In this document: positions 1 through 7,565 of the stretch, in pieces | Layout: each line of letters begins with the position of its first letter | Numbering within the stretch: position 1 is the stretch's first letter | Origin: an uncultured Ferrovum sp. | Lineage (GTDB): Bacteria; Pseudomonadota; Gammaproteobacteria; Burkholderiales; Ferrovaceae | Assembly (NCBI GenBank): GCA_903867885.1 | Contig: CAIPTD010000039.1 | Location: 1 to 64,000, forward strand | DNA length: 64,000 nucleotides | Reading direction: 5' to 3' | The notes under the pieces: model-generated | The model's database searches: none | Seen by the model: only the letters and a program-made list of their open reading frames with translations | Told to the model about the DNA's origin: nothing | Program-made: the position numbers and the translations under genes

Positions 1-205
1 AGCCCTTAAATGTTCCCATACATTTAATTTGCTTGATGCAAGAGGAGCAATTTCAGTGACTGAGCGGGCCGCTTATATCGGACGCATTCGCACATTGGCC
101 CGACAGGTTGCGCAGGCTTATTATCAGTCCCGAGAAGCCCTTGGATTCCCCATGTTAAAAATAGAGTCAAAGCGCTCTACCGATGGAGCAGCAAGCCGTG
201 GCTGA
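1..205 (+). CDS. glyQ: Glycine--tRNA ligase alpha subunit, C-terminal end (partial)
   Basis: Only the last 67 codons are in the window, read from base 2 to the TGA at 203-205. The residues fit the end of the bacterial GlyRS alpha subunit, including [20 protein letters not shown] and the stretch [17 protein letters not shown]. The alpha subunit of the tetrameric alpha2beta2 enzyme carries the class II catalytic core that charges tRNA-Gly; that core lies upstream of this window. The stop codon lies 23 bases inside the following glyS frame if glyS starts at 183, so the two subunits are probably translationally coupled. The identification rests on the tail sequence together with glyS immediately downstream. 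Confidence 0.9.
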   Translation, partial: ALKCSHTFNLLDARGAISVTERAAYIGRIRTLARQVAQAYYQSREALGFPMLKIESKRSTDGAASRG

Positions 206-2270
206 GACTTTACTCCTAGAACTTAGAACAGAAGAACTCCCGCCGCTCTTATTACCGAAACTGGGGCAAGCTTTTTCTGAGGGCATCACATTAGGGCTTA
301 AAGCGCGCGGGTATTGCCCTCAGCATGCCCCCTATGAAGGCTATGCAGCACCCCGCAGACTTGCGGTCAGAGTAACTGGCGTAGAACCCTTTCAGCCAGA
401 CCGAATCATAGAACGTAAAGGTCCTGCCAAGGCGGCAGGACATGACGCCCAAGGCAATCCAACTCCAGCGCTTGCCGGATTTGCTCGGTCCTGCGGAGTA
501 GCCATTGAAGAACTAAAAACCAGCGTTGATTCAAAAGGAATAGAAATTTATCTCCACCGCTCAAGTCATACCGGTTCAACTTTAGCTGCAGGTCTTCAAG
601 AAATACTCTCTGAAGTTCTTGCAAAATTACCGGTACAAAAAGTAATGCGATGGGGGGCAGGAGAGGAGCAATTTGTTCGCCCAGTTCACGGATTAGTTGC
701 ATTGCATGGCAGCACCGTTATTCCCATTCAGGCACTCGGTCATCAAGCAAGTAACGCTACCCTTGGGCATCGCTTTTTATCCTCTGGCCCTATTACCTTC
801 CATCGTGCTGAAGACTATGCAAGTTCATTAGAGCGTGAAGGAAAAGTCATAGCTAGCTTTGCGCAACGCCGCGAAAAAATCAAAGAAGGCTTGGAGAAGG
901 CCGCAAAAGGAGCAACTTTACTTTCTGCCCCTGAACTGCTTGATGAGGTAACGGCTCTCGTTGAATGGCCGTGTGTGTACTCAGGTACGTTTGATGCCTC
1001 TTTTCTCGAGGTTCCCCCTGAGTGCCTCACACTTTCAATGCAACAACATCAAAAGTATTTCCCGCTAGGTGACAGCAAGGGAACGTTGCTAAATCGATTT
1101 TTGCTCGTTTCAAACATCGAAACAAGTGCTCCAGATGAAATCATTCATGGCAATGAACGCGTTCTGCGCGCGCGTTTATCCGATGCGCGCTTTTTTTATG
1201 AACAGGATCAAAAACACACGCTTGAGTCCCGTCTTACTGGCCTTGCCAATGTTGTTTATCACAATAAACTAGGCAGTGTGCTCACCCGCATTGAGCGACT
1301 AGAGAACCTAGCCAAATGGATTGCTGTAGCGCTGGATAGTGACCCCAAACCTGCTGTGCGTGCAGCTCGTTTGTGCAAAGCAGATCTGATCACTGAAATG
1401 GTAGGCGAATTTCCTGAGTTACAAGGCGTGATGGGAACGTACTATGCCCGTCATGATGGCGAACAAGAAGCCATAGCGTTGGCCATTGGAGAGCATTATC
1501 GCCCGCGTTTTGCAGGTGACGCTCTTCCCAATAGCCTTACAGCCTGCACTGTTGCTCTTGCTGATAAGCTAGAGGTACTCACTGGAATGTATGGCATCGG
1601 ACAAATTCCAACGGGTGACAAAGATCCTTTTGGTCTGCGGCGCCAAGCACTTGGTGTAGTGCGAATATTGATGGAGCGCTCCCTACCCATTGAATTGCCC
1701 GCCTTACTTCAGCACTCAGCCTCCACGTTCCCTAATGGTGTATTAGCAGAAGACACCGCGGAAAAATTGTATGCGTTTATTTTGGATAGAACGCGCAATC
1801 TATTGCGTGAAAAAATGTTCTCTTCTGAGGAAGTTGAGTCCGTTCTTTGTTCTTCCCCATCGCGTTTTGATCACATCACTGCTCGCCTAGAAGCGGTGAA
1901 GCAGTTCCGCCTACTCGATGAGGCACCCAGCTTGTCAGCGGCAAATAAGCGAATACGTAATATTTTGCGCAAATCAGAACCTCTTCCTCGGCTGAGCGTG
2001 GACTCGCAGTTCTTTTCGGAGCATGCTGAGCATCAACTCTATGAAGAAATTCTCAGACTTTCTCCTATTGTAGAAGCTTTACTTTCAGAAGGAGATTACG
2101 TGGGAGCCCTAAAAGTACTCTCATCTGCGCGCGGACCCGTTGATCAGTTTTTTGATGGCGTAATGGTCATGGCCGATGACCTTTTAATCCGCAATAACCG
2201 TTTAGCGCTATTAGCGCGTTTAGACGTATTAATGAATCGCGTTGCTGATATTTCAAAACTCTCAAACTAA
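183..2270 (+). CDS. glyS: Glycine--tRNA ligase beta subunit
   Basis: A 695-residue protein, the normal length for bacterial GlyRS beta. It partners GlyQ in the cytoplasmic alpha2beta2 synthetase and contributes tRNA recognition and the HD-type and anticodon-binding domains. The N-terminal family signature [12 protein letters not shown] is at about residues 10-21. The C-terminal motif [15 protein letters not shown], typical of the anticodon-binding region, lies near residue 645. The ATG at 183 has only a weak ribosome site. A GTG at 198 is preceded by GGAG at good spacing and would give the more usual N-terminus [16 protein letters not shown], overlapping glyQ by 8 bases. I kept the ATG but regard the GTG as a serious alternative. 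gmhB follows after 4 bases. Confidence 0.96.
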   Translation: MEQQAVAETLLLELRTEELPPLLLPKLGQAFSEGITLGLKARGYCPQHAPYEGYAAPRRLAVRVTGVEPFQPDRIIERKGPAKAAGHDAQGNPTPALAGFARSCGVAIEELKTSVDSKGIEIYLHRSSHTGSTLAAGLQEILSEVLAKLPVQKVMRWGAGEEQFVRPVHGLVALHGSTVIPIQALGHQASNATLGHRFLSSGPITFHRAEDYASSLEREGKVIASFAQRREKIKEGLEKAAKGATLLSAPELLDEVTALVEWPCVYSGTFDASFLEVPPECLTLSMQQHQKYFPLGDSKGTLLNRFLLVSNIETSAPDEIIHGNERVLRARLSDARFFYEQDQKHTLESRLTGLANVVYHNKLGSVLTRIERLENLAKWIAVALDSDPKPAVRAARLCKADLITEMVGEFPELQGVMGTYYARHDGEQEAIALAIGEHYRPRFAGDALPNSLTACTVALADKLEVLTGMYGIGQIPTGDKDPFGLRRQALGVVRILMERSLPIELPALLQHSASTFPNGVLAEDTAEKLYAFILDRTRNLLREKMFSSEEVESVLCSSPSRFDHITARLEAVKQFRLLDEAPSLSAANKRIRNILRKSEPLPRLSVDSQFFSEHAEHQLYEEILRLSPIVEALLSEGDYVGALKVLSSARGPVDQFFDGVMVMADDLLIRNNRLALLARLDVLMNRVADISKLSN

Positions 2271-2274
2271 AAAC

Positions 2275-2835
2275 ATGGAAGCGAGCGAAGACAAATTAGT
2301 GATTTTAGACCGCGATGGTGTGGTCAATGTTGATAGCGACCAATTCATTAAACATCCAGATGAGTGGAAGGCCATTCCAGGAAGCCTTGAAGCCATCGCT
2401 CAACTCAATCAAGCAGGATATCGTGTCGTGATTGCGACGAATCAATCTGGGGTAGGGCGCGGATTATTCGACATGGTCACGCTCAATGCCATCCATGAAA
2501 AAATGATGGATGCTTTATCACGCGTGGGAGGGCGTATTGAGGCCATTTTCTTTTGTCCGCATGCCGCCAACTTAGGATGTGAATGTCGCAAACCTGCAAT
2601 TGGTATGTTTGTAGAAATCAGTCAACGCTATAGCATTCCATTATCCCATGTACCGTGTATCGGGGACTCCCTTCGCGATCTGCAAGCGGCAAATATAGTG
2701 GGCGGTCAGCCCATTTTAGTGCGCACTGGCAAGGGAGAAAAAACCTTGGCCACCGGAGGGCTGCCTAAAGGTACGCGCATTTTTGATGACCTTGCTGAAG
2801 CAGTGAGAGAAATCATTGCAGAGAAATCAGAGTGA
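2275..2835 (+). CDS. gmhB: D-glycero-beta-D-manno-heptose-1,7-bisphosphate 7-phosphatase
   Basis: A 186-residue cytoplasmic HAD-superfamily phosphatase that removes the 7-phosphate of heptose bisphosphate in ADP-heptose synthesis, which feeds the lipopolysaccharide inner core. The catalytic DxD is visible as D12/D14 in VILDRDGVV, followed by the motif II region TNQSGVGRG. The zinc loop typical of GmhB is complete: C94, H96, C102 and C104. The ATG at 2275 follows the glyS stop by 4 bases. An upstream in-frame start at 2242 would lie inside glyS and is not needed by the family length. No clear Shine-Dalgarno site is seen, so translation is probably coupled to glyS. The downstream acyltransferase overlaps by 4 bases, consistent with an envelope-related operon. 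Confidence 0.93.
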   Translation: MEASEDKLVILDRDGVVNVDSDQFIKHPDEWKAIPGSLEAIAQLNQAGYRVVIATNQSGVGRGLFDMVTLNAIHEKMMDALSRVGGRIEAIFFCPHAANLGCECRKPAIGMFVEISQRYSIPLSHVPCIGDSLRDLQAANIVGGQPILVRTGKGEKTLATGGLPKGTRIFDDLAEAVREIIAEKSE

Positions 2836-3617
2836 ACATCCTTCGGGGGGTAGCCCTGTTTTTGATTCAGTGCATCACCACTCCTGTTTTTGCTTTACTG
2901 ATGATTCTAGCGCTCCCTCTTGGTGGAAAAGTTGTGATGCGCTTGGCATCCATGTGGTGTGCTTTAAATGTGGATATCGCCGCCTTTCTTGGTATGCGTT
3001 ATCACATTATTTGGGACAGTCCCTTGCCCACAAGCCCCGCAGTAATTCTCGCCAAACACTCTTCCGCTTGGGAAACTTTTTTCTTAATGAAAGTATTTCC
3101 CCGCGCTGCTATTGTTGTAAAAAAAGAACTGCTTCGCATCCCTTTTTTTGGTTGGGGCCTCGCAATGTGTGAGCCTATTGCGATTGATCGCTCTTCACCG
3201 CGCGAAGCAAGGGCGCAGGTTCAAGCGCAAGGCTTAGCGCGTTTAAAAAAAGGACATTGGGTGAATATTTTCCCAGAGGGGACGCGCACACCCGCTGGTT
3301 TTCGTGGGCGTTATGCAAGTAGCGGAGCAGCTGTGGCTTTGGCAGCTGGGGTACCGGTCATTGCCGTTGCCCATGATGCCGGCTTTTTCTGGAAAAAAGG
3401 CCTCTTAGACAAACGCGCTGGCGTTATTCAAGTTAGGGTCAGCGCGCCCATATGGCCAAACTCAGCAGATGAATCATCAACCAGCTTAACGCGCCGAGCT
3501 GAAGAGTGGATTGAATCTTGTATAGAAGAGTTTGGACATCCTCCCGCGCAAACCCTGTTGCCCAATCAGAAATCAACTCCAAATTCTCAACATCGCTCCG
3601 ACCAATCGGACACTTGA
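2832..3617 (+). CDS. 1-acyl-sn-glycerol-3-phosphate acyltransferase (PlsC family)
   Basis: A 261-residue inner-membrane acyltransferase, starting at GTG (2832) in a GTGA overlap with the gmhB stop. It has an N-terminal hydrophobic segment (about residues 4-28), then the acceptor/catalytic motif as H76-x4-E81 (KHSSAWETF), and FPEGTR at 147-152. The canonical PlsC motif is H-x4-D. The H-x4-E version is common in the gmhB-linked betaproteobacterial subfamily as I know it, so it does not imply inactivation. The expected reaction is acylation of lysophosphatidate to phosphatidate. The position between LPS heptose synthesis and a metallopeptidase is conserved in Burkholderiales. A dedicated role in another lysolipid acylation cannot be excluded. 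Confidence 0.88.
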   Translation: MNILRGVALFLIQCITTPVFALLMILALPLGGKVVMRLASMWCALNVDIAAFLGMRYHIIWDSPLPTSPAVILAKHSSAWETFFLMKVFPRAAIVVKKELLRIPFFGWGLAMCEPIAIDRSSPREARAQVQAQGLARLKKGHWVNIFPEGTRTPAGFRGRYASSGAAVALAAGVPVIAVAHDAGFFWKKGLLDKRAGVIQVRVSAPIWPNSADESSTSLTRRAEEWIESCIEEFGHPPAQTLLPNQKSTPNSQHRSDQSDT

Positions 3618-4373
3618 GTGCGCTGCATGCCTCGAAAACCCATTTCTCAAAGTGTGTCTCGCAGCATTGTTGTCGAAGGGCAACGCCTTGAATATGGTCT
3701 TCGCATATCCACACAACGCAGGACCATAGGCTTTAAAATTGATACAGCAGGCCTCACCGTAACAAGCCCTACATGGGTAAGAGAATCCGATCTTACGCAG
3801 GCTATTCATCTTCAATCTGACTGGATATTGAGTAAGCTTAAAACCTGGTCTGAACGTGCACCAAGTTGCTCGCCACTCCTCTTTGAAGAGGGTGATCGCG
3901 TTTTGTGGCTAGGTCAAGAAATTCCCATTCGCTTGGTTTCATTAAACCACGCCCTACCTAGGCCGCTCACGATCGGTGAAGCAAGTGCTCTTGAGGCAAT
4001 TCCTGTTTGGGAAGAATGCAGCGATCGCCTCGCAGCAGTCACCTCTTGGTACATGACGCATGCGCTACCTTGGTTTAAATCTCGTACTCAAGTTTTTGCA
4101 GAAAAACTAGGGCGTTACCCACGAACTGTTAAAGTCAGCCAGGCTAAAGGACGATGGGGGAGTTGCAATCGTACTGGAGTGATTCGCCTGAATTGGCGTT
4201 TATTAAAAGCCAGTCCAGCAGAAATTGACTATGTCATTGCCCATGAATGTGCGCATCTTGTTCATATGAATCACAGCGCCGAGTTTTGGAATACAGTCAG
4301 TGCGCTCTATCCCAACTGGAAACCCATTTCAAAACTACTTGATATAAAAGATCAGCAATACCGATCTTTTTAA
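3618..4373 (+). CDS. YgjP-like zinc metallopeptidase (DUF45 / M48-related)
   Basis: A 251-residue protein of the YgjP/DUF45 family. The zinc-binding HExxH is H209-E-C-A-H213 (IAHECAHLVHMNHS), preceded by the family motif KGRWGSCNRTGVIRLNWRL. No signal peptide is visible, so it is probably cytoplasmic. The physiological substrate of this family is not established. The GTG at 3618 directly follows the plsC stop; an ATG at 3627 is an equally possible start, shorter by three residues. The stop codon TAA overlaps the TAA of the convergent rsmA in a shared TTAA (4370-4373), leaving no room for a terminator between them. Confidence 0.87.
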   Translation: MRCMPRKPISQSVSRSIVVEGQRLEYGLRISTQRRTIGFKIDTAGLTVTSPTWVRESDLTQAIHLQSDWILSKLKTWSERAPSCSPLLFEEGDRVLWLGQEIPIRLVSLNHALPRPLTIGEASALEAIPVWEECSDRLAAVTSWYMTHALPWFKSRTQVFAEKLGRYPRTVKVSQAKGRWGSCNRTGVIRLNWRLLKASPAEIDYVIAHECAHLVHMNHSAEFWNTVSALYPNWKPISKLLDIKDQQYRSF

Positions 4374-5146
4374 CCATTGAGCGTTAAGGTTCGCGCCAAC
4401 CTCACAAAGTCTTCTAAAGATAATTCTTCGGCGCGCGCAGTGGGTACCACGCTTAAATCTTCCAGTTCTTTTTCAGAGAACAAGGGCTTTAAAGTACTCC
4501 GCAGCATCTTTCTTCTTTGAGAGAATGCAGCCGATAACACTCTGCGTAAATTGTGTTCATTCACTTCTAGTTGCGCACCGCGTTCGCGAGGGATCAAGCG
4601 AACAACGGCAGAATCTACTTTAGGCGGCGGATCAAAAGCCTCTGGCGGAACATCGATCAACAATTCCATATGAAAATGCCATTGCAGCAAAACAGACAAT
4701 CGGCTGTAGTCAGAAGAACGAGGTGTTGCCACCATGCGATCCACCACCTCTTTTTGCAACATAAAGTGGCCATCCCGCATCCCCGAGGCTAAATCTGCAA
4801 AACGAAATAGTAAGGGAGTAGAAATGTTGTAAGGAAGATTACCTACAATTCTAAGTTGAGGTCCAAGCGTTGCAAAATCAAACTGCAGGGCATCTGCCTC
4901 AAATAACTGTAGCCGCTCTGGCAAAAATTGCTTCTGCAGTCTTTGCACCACATCCCTATCCAACTCTACCGCCATCAGCGAAGGGATGCGCTCTAATAGA
5001 GGGCGCGTGATTGCCCCTAACCCAGGTCCTATCTCAACTAGGCGGTCATTTGGCAAGGGATGGATGGCCTCGACAATCGAAGAGATGACACCTTGATCAA
5101 CAAGAAAATGCTGACCAAATCGCTTTCGAGGAATATGAGCAGGCAT
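4370..5146 (-). CDS. rsmA: 16S rRNA (adenine1518-N6/adenine1519-N6)-dimethyltransferase
   Basis: A 258-residue KsgA/RsmA enzyme that dimethylates two adjacent adenines in the 3'-terminal helix of 16S rRNA late in 30S assembly, using S-adenosylmethionine. The SAM-binding motif VEIGPGLGAITRP is at about 37-49 and the catalytic NLPYNIS motif at about 103-109. The N-terminal RKRFGQHFLVD is the classic family start. It is the last gene of the lptD-surA-pdxA-rsmA transcription unit, an order widely conserved in proteobacteria. 17 bases separate its start from the pdxA stop. Length and all motifs are normal. Confidence 0.97.
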   Translation of the reverse strand: MPAHIPRKRFGQHFLVDQGVISSIVEAIHPLPNDRLVEIGPGLGAITRPLLERIPSLMAVELDRDVVQRLQKQFLPERLQLFEADALQFDFATLGPQLRIVGNLPYNISTPLLFRFADLASGMRDGHFMLQKEVVDRMVATPRSSDYSRLSVLLQWHFHMELLIDVPPEAFDPPPKVDSAVVRLIPRERGAQLEVNEHNLRRVLSAAFSQRRKMLRSTLKPLFSEKELEDLSVVPTARAEELSLEDFVRLARTLTLNG

Positions 5147-5163
5147 AAGAATAGGGCCTAACT

Positions 5164-6180
5164 TTAGGCTCGATTACCATTTAAAATCAAAGAGCGAGCC
5201 AACGCTAATGCCTCCCGTAAGCTTCCTGTTTCAGCGCGACCAGTGCCTGCCAAATCTAACGCTGTTCCATGATCCACTGAAGTACGAATGATAGGCAAAC
5301 CAAGGGTGATATTCACACCGCCACCAAAACTCTGCATTTTCAAAACGGGCAGCCCTTGATCGTGATACATGGCCAGTACCGCATCCGCTCCTGACAGCAC
5401 ACTTGGGGTGAATAAAGTATCCGCAGGAAGAGGGCCAATGATGTCGGCCCCTTTAGCGCGCGCTCTTTTTATTGCCGGCACAATGATCTCCATATCTTCA
5501 TGGCCCAAATGCCCCCCCTCGCCGGCATGAGGATTGAGCCCAGCAACCAATATCCGAGGAGATACAATTCCGAACTTGTGTTTCAGATCGGTCACCAGTA
5601 TCTCTATGACTTCATCTAATAATATCGGTGTAATCGAGGCGGAAACTTGCGATAAAGGCAGATGGGTGGTGGCCAGCGCCACCCGCAACCCTCCCCCTAC
5701 CAGCATCATTACAACCCTTGATGTTTGAGTGTGTTCGGCTAAATATTCGGTGTGGCCCGTAAAAGGGATCCCCGCATCCGAAATGCTACTTTTTTGAATA
5801 GGCGCAGTGACCAGCGCAGAGGCTTTTGTAAGCTGACAAACTTCAATGGCACTATCAAGGCATTTCAGGACATATCCAGAATTTGCTGAATTTAACTGTC
5901 CGGGTATTACGTCAACAGCAGAAGGGTGATGCCAGACGCGAAGTACTGAACGAGACGAAGTGAGTGGATTCATTAAAGCCGCAGTGTCCCAGTCACTCGC
6001 CGGGTGAAACACAATATCTTTCCCTTCTTTCAGCCCCAGTAAACGTGCCCGATCTTCTAAGACATTTTGATCAGCAATAACTACAACATCTTGAAGTGCA
6101 CCTTCTGCAGCCAGTATTACGCAAAGATCTGGGCCAATCCCTGCGGGTTCTCCTGCCGAAAGAGCAATAAACTGAGTCAG
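5164..6180 (-). CDS. pdxA: 4-hydroxythreonine-4-phosphate dehydrogenase, CTG start inferred
   Basis: PdxA oxidises 4-hydroxythreonine 4-phosphate with NAD(P) in the DXP-dependent pyridoxal phosphate pathway. Metal and substrate motifs are visible: GHTEYLAEH, NPHAGEGGHLGHED and YHDQGLPVLKM. The first ATG/GTG/TTG in frame is GTG at 6012, which would give 282 residues and lose the conserved N-terminal GEPAGIGPD motif. The frame stays open upstream to a CTG at 6180-6178, giving 338 residues starting (M)TQFIALSAGEPAGIGPD, a normal PdxA N-terminus. This CTG overlaps the surA stop as CTGA, like the ATGA junctions elsewhere in the window, with AAAAAGG about 9 bases upstream. In-frame stops lie just 5' of it, so the start must be in this short interval. 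Confidence 0.9.
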   Translation of the reverse strand: MTQFIALSAGEPAGIGPDLCVILAAEGALQDVVVIADQNVLEDRARLLGLKEGKDIVFHPASDWDTAALMNPLTSSRSVLRVWHHPSAVDVIPGQLNSANSGYVLKCLDSAIEVCQLTKASALVTAPIQKSSISDAGIPFTGHTEYLAEHTQTSRVVMMLVGGGLRVALATTHLPLSQVSASITPILLDEVIEILVTDLKHKFGIVSPRILVAGLNPHAGEGGHLGHEDMEIIVPAIKRARAKGADIIGPLPADTLFTPSVLSGADAVLAMYHDQGLPVLKMQSFGGGVNITLGLPIIRTSVDHGTALDLAGTGRAETGSLREALALARSLILNGNRA

Positions 6181-7565
6181 GGCTGCAGACCTTTTTCACG
6201 GTATTCAACGAAAGCCGTATCACGTTGCTGACGCACCCAGTCATCAAAAGCTTCATCTACCTTGCGAGCACGCACCCCTTGTTTAGCTGCAAGGCGTCGC
6301 CGTTCTTCACCTACTTCGTTTTCTCTGAGTTCAACCAACTGAAGTAAATGCATACCCATCTGAGTTCGCACCGCTTCGCTCACCTCGCCAGGTTTTAAAG
6401 AAGTCATGATTTTATCGAATTCAGGAAAGCTCTCGCCTTGACTGACCCAACCGATATCGCCCCCTTTATTGCGGTTTTCATCTTCTGAGTTCAATTTAGC
6501 CAAAAGTTGAAAGTCCTCTCCTGCTTGCCATCGAGCACGCAGGCCTGCCAACTTAGTACGGGCATCGTTTTCAGTCAGCGTTGCATTTAAGCGAATTAAA
6601 ATTTCGCGAAGATGAAACTGCTTCACGATTTGAGAAACCTTGGAGCCGCGGCGCTCTACAACTTGAAAAATATGAAAACCGCTTCCTGCGCGAATGATGC
6701 TTGAAACCTCCCCAGGCTTCATACTTTGCGCCAAACTGGAAAATATAGAAGGTACTCGATTCATAGGACGCCACCCCAAACTCCCCCCTTGCAGTGCATC
6801 GGAAGCGTCAGAGAACGTTGCCGCCACTTGAGCAAAGCTTTGTCCCGCTTTTAACTTATCCATTGCCTGCCGCGCACGGGATTCTCTGCGGGCAATTTGC
6901 TCGGGATCAGCCTGTTCCGGAATAGAGACTAAGAGATGAGAAATGAGGATTTCTTCCTCATTTCCACCTGCGGCTTCCTCTGCTTTGAGTTGCGCGTCTA
7001 CTTCGGCATCTGTGACCACAGTCTTGCTATCAATCTCTCGATCGCGTAAGCGTGCGTAGAGTATTTCTTTTCGAATTTCTTCCCTAAACTTAGCCCATTC
7101 AATTCCTTCCTGCCGCAATTTAGTCCGGAAAGTGGGCACGTCAAGCTTGTTGTCTTCCGCTATTCGGCCTATCGCACCCTCTACCATTCCATCATCAATG
7201 CGCAGCCCCGTCTCTCGGCCATACTGAATCAAAACTTTATCGGTAATCAGCCGCTCCAGTACTTGTTTACGAAGGGCTTCTTTATCAGGAGTTTGACCTG
7301 ACTTACGAACAAATTGGCTATACAGCGTTTCGGTTCGCTCATCGAGTTCAACCTGCGTAATGACTTCGTTATTGACGACTGTAACGATCTTATCTAAAAC
7401 AGGTTTTGTTTCTTTTGCTGTTCGATTATTCTGAGAAGAAGAAGCTTTATCTCCAGCAACAATGTCCCGCTCATCAAAACGTGGCCCGAGCTCGGCTGAT
7501 TGTGCGTAGGCTACAAAAGTCATAGCAAGAATAGGTAGTCGCAAAAAACGCAAAAAACAAATCAT
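6177..7565 (-). CDS. surA: Periplasmic chaperone / peptidyl-prolyl isomerase SurA
   Basis: A 462-residue periplasmic chaperone for outer-membrane proteins, including the neighbouring LptD. A short signal peptide (about residues 1-24, ending AYAQSA) precedes a SurA N-terminal domain with DKIVTVVNNEVITQVELDER (about 58-77). Two parvulin-type PPIase domains follow, near 205-305 (ILISHLLVSIP ... GGSLGWRPMNRVP) and 325-425 (FHLREILIRLN ... GGDIGWVSQGE). A C-terminal helix closes the chaperone core. The start ATG overlaps the lptD stop by one base (TAATG), and the stop overlaps the inferred CTG start of pdxA. Genetic linkage with lptD matches their functional link. Confidence 0.96.
   Translation of the reverse strand: MICFLRFLRLPILAMTFVAYAQSAELGPRFDERDIVAGDKASSSQNNRTAKETKPVLDKIVTVVNNEVITQVELDERTETLYSQFVRKSGQTPDKEALRKQVLERLITDKVLIQYGRETGLRIDDGMVEGAIGRIAEDNKLDVPTFRTKLRQEGIEWAKFREEIRKEILYARLRDREIDSKTVVTDAEVDAQLKAEEAAGGNEEEILISHLLVSIPEQADPEQIARRESRARQAMDKLKAGQSFAQVAATFSDASDALQGGSLGWRPMNRVPSIFSSLAQSMKPGEVSSIIRAGSGFHIFQVVERRGSKVSQIVKQFHLREILIRLNATLTENDARTKLAGLRARWQAGEDFQLLAKLNSEDENRNKGGDIGWVSQGESFPEFDKIMTSLKPGEVSEAVRTQMGMHLLQLVELRENEVGEERRRLAAKQGVRARKVDEAFDDWVRQQRDTAFVEYREKGLQP

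Noticed and set aside
2816-3172. 118-residue frame in another frame over plsC
   Set aside because: It overlaps the acyltransferase gene on the same strand, whose motifs (H-x4-E, FPEGTR) are intact.
5164-6012. Short pdxA starting at GTG 6012
   Set aside because: It would remove the conserved N-terminal GEPAGIGPD motif, and the frame stays open upstream to the surA junction. The CTG at 6180 explains the full family length.
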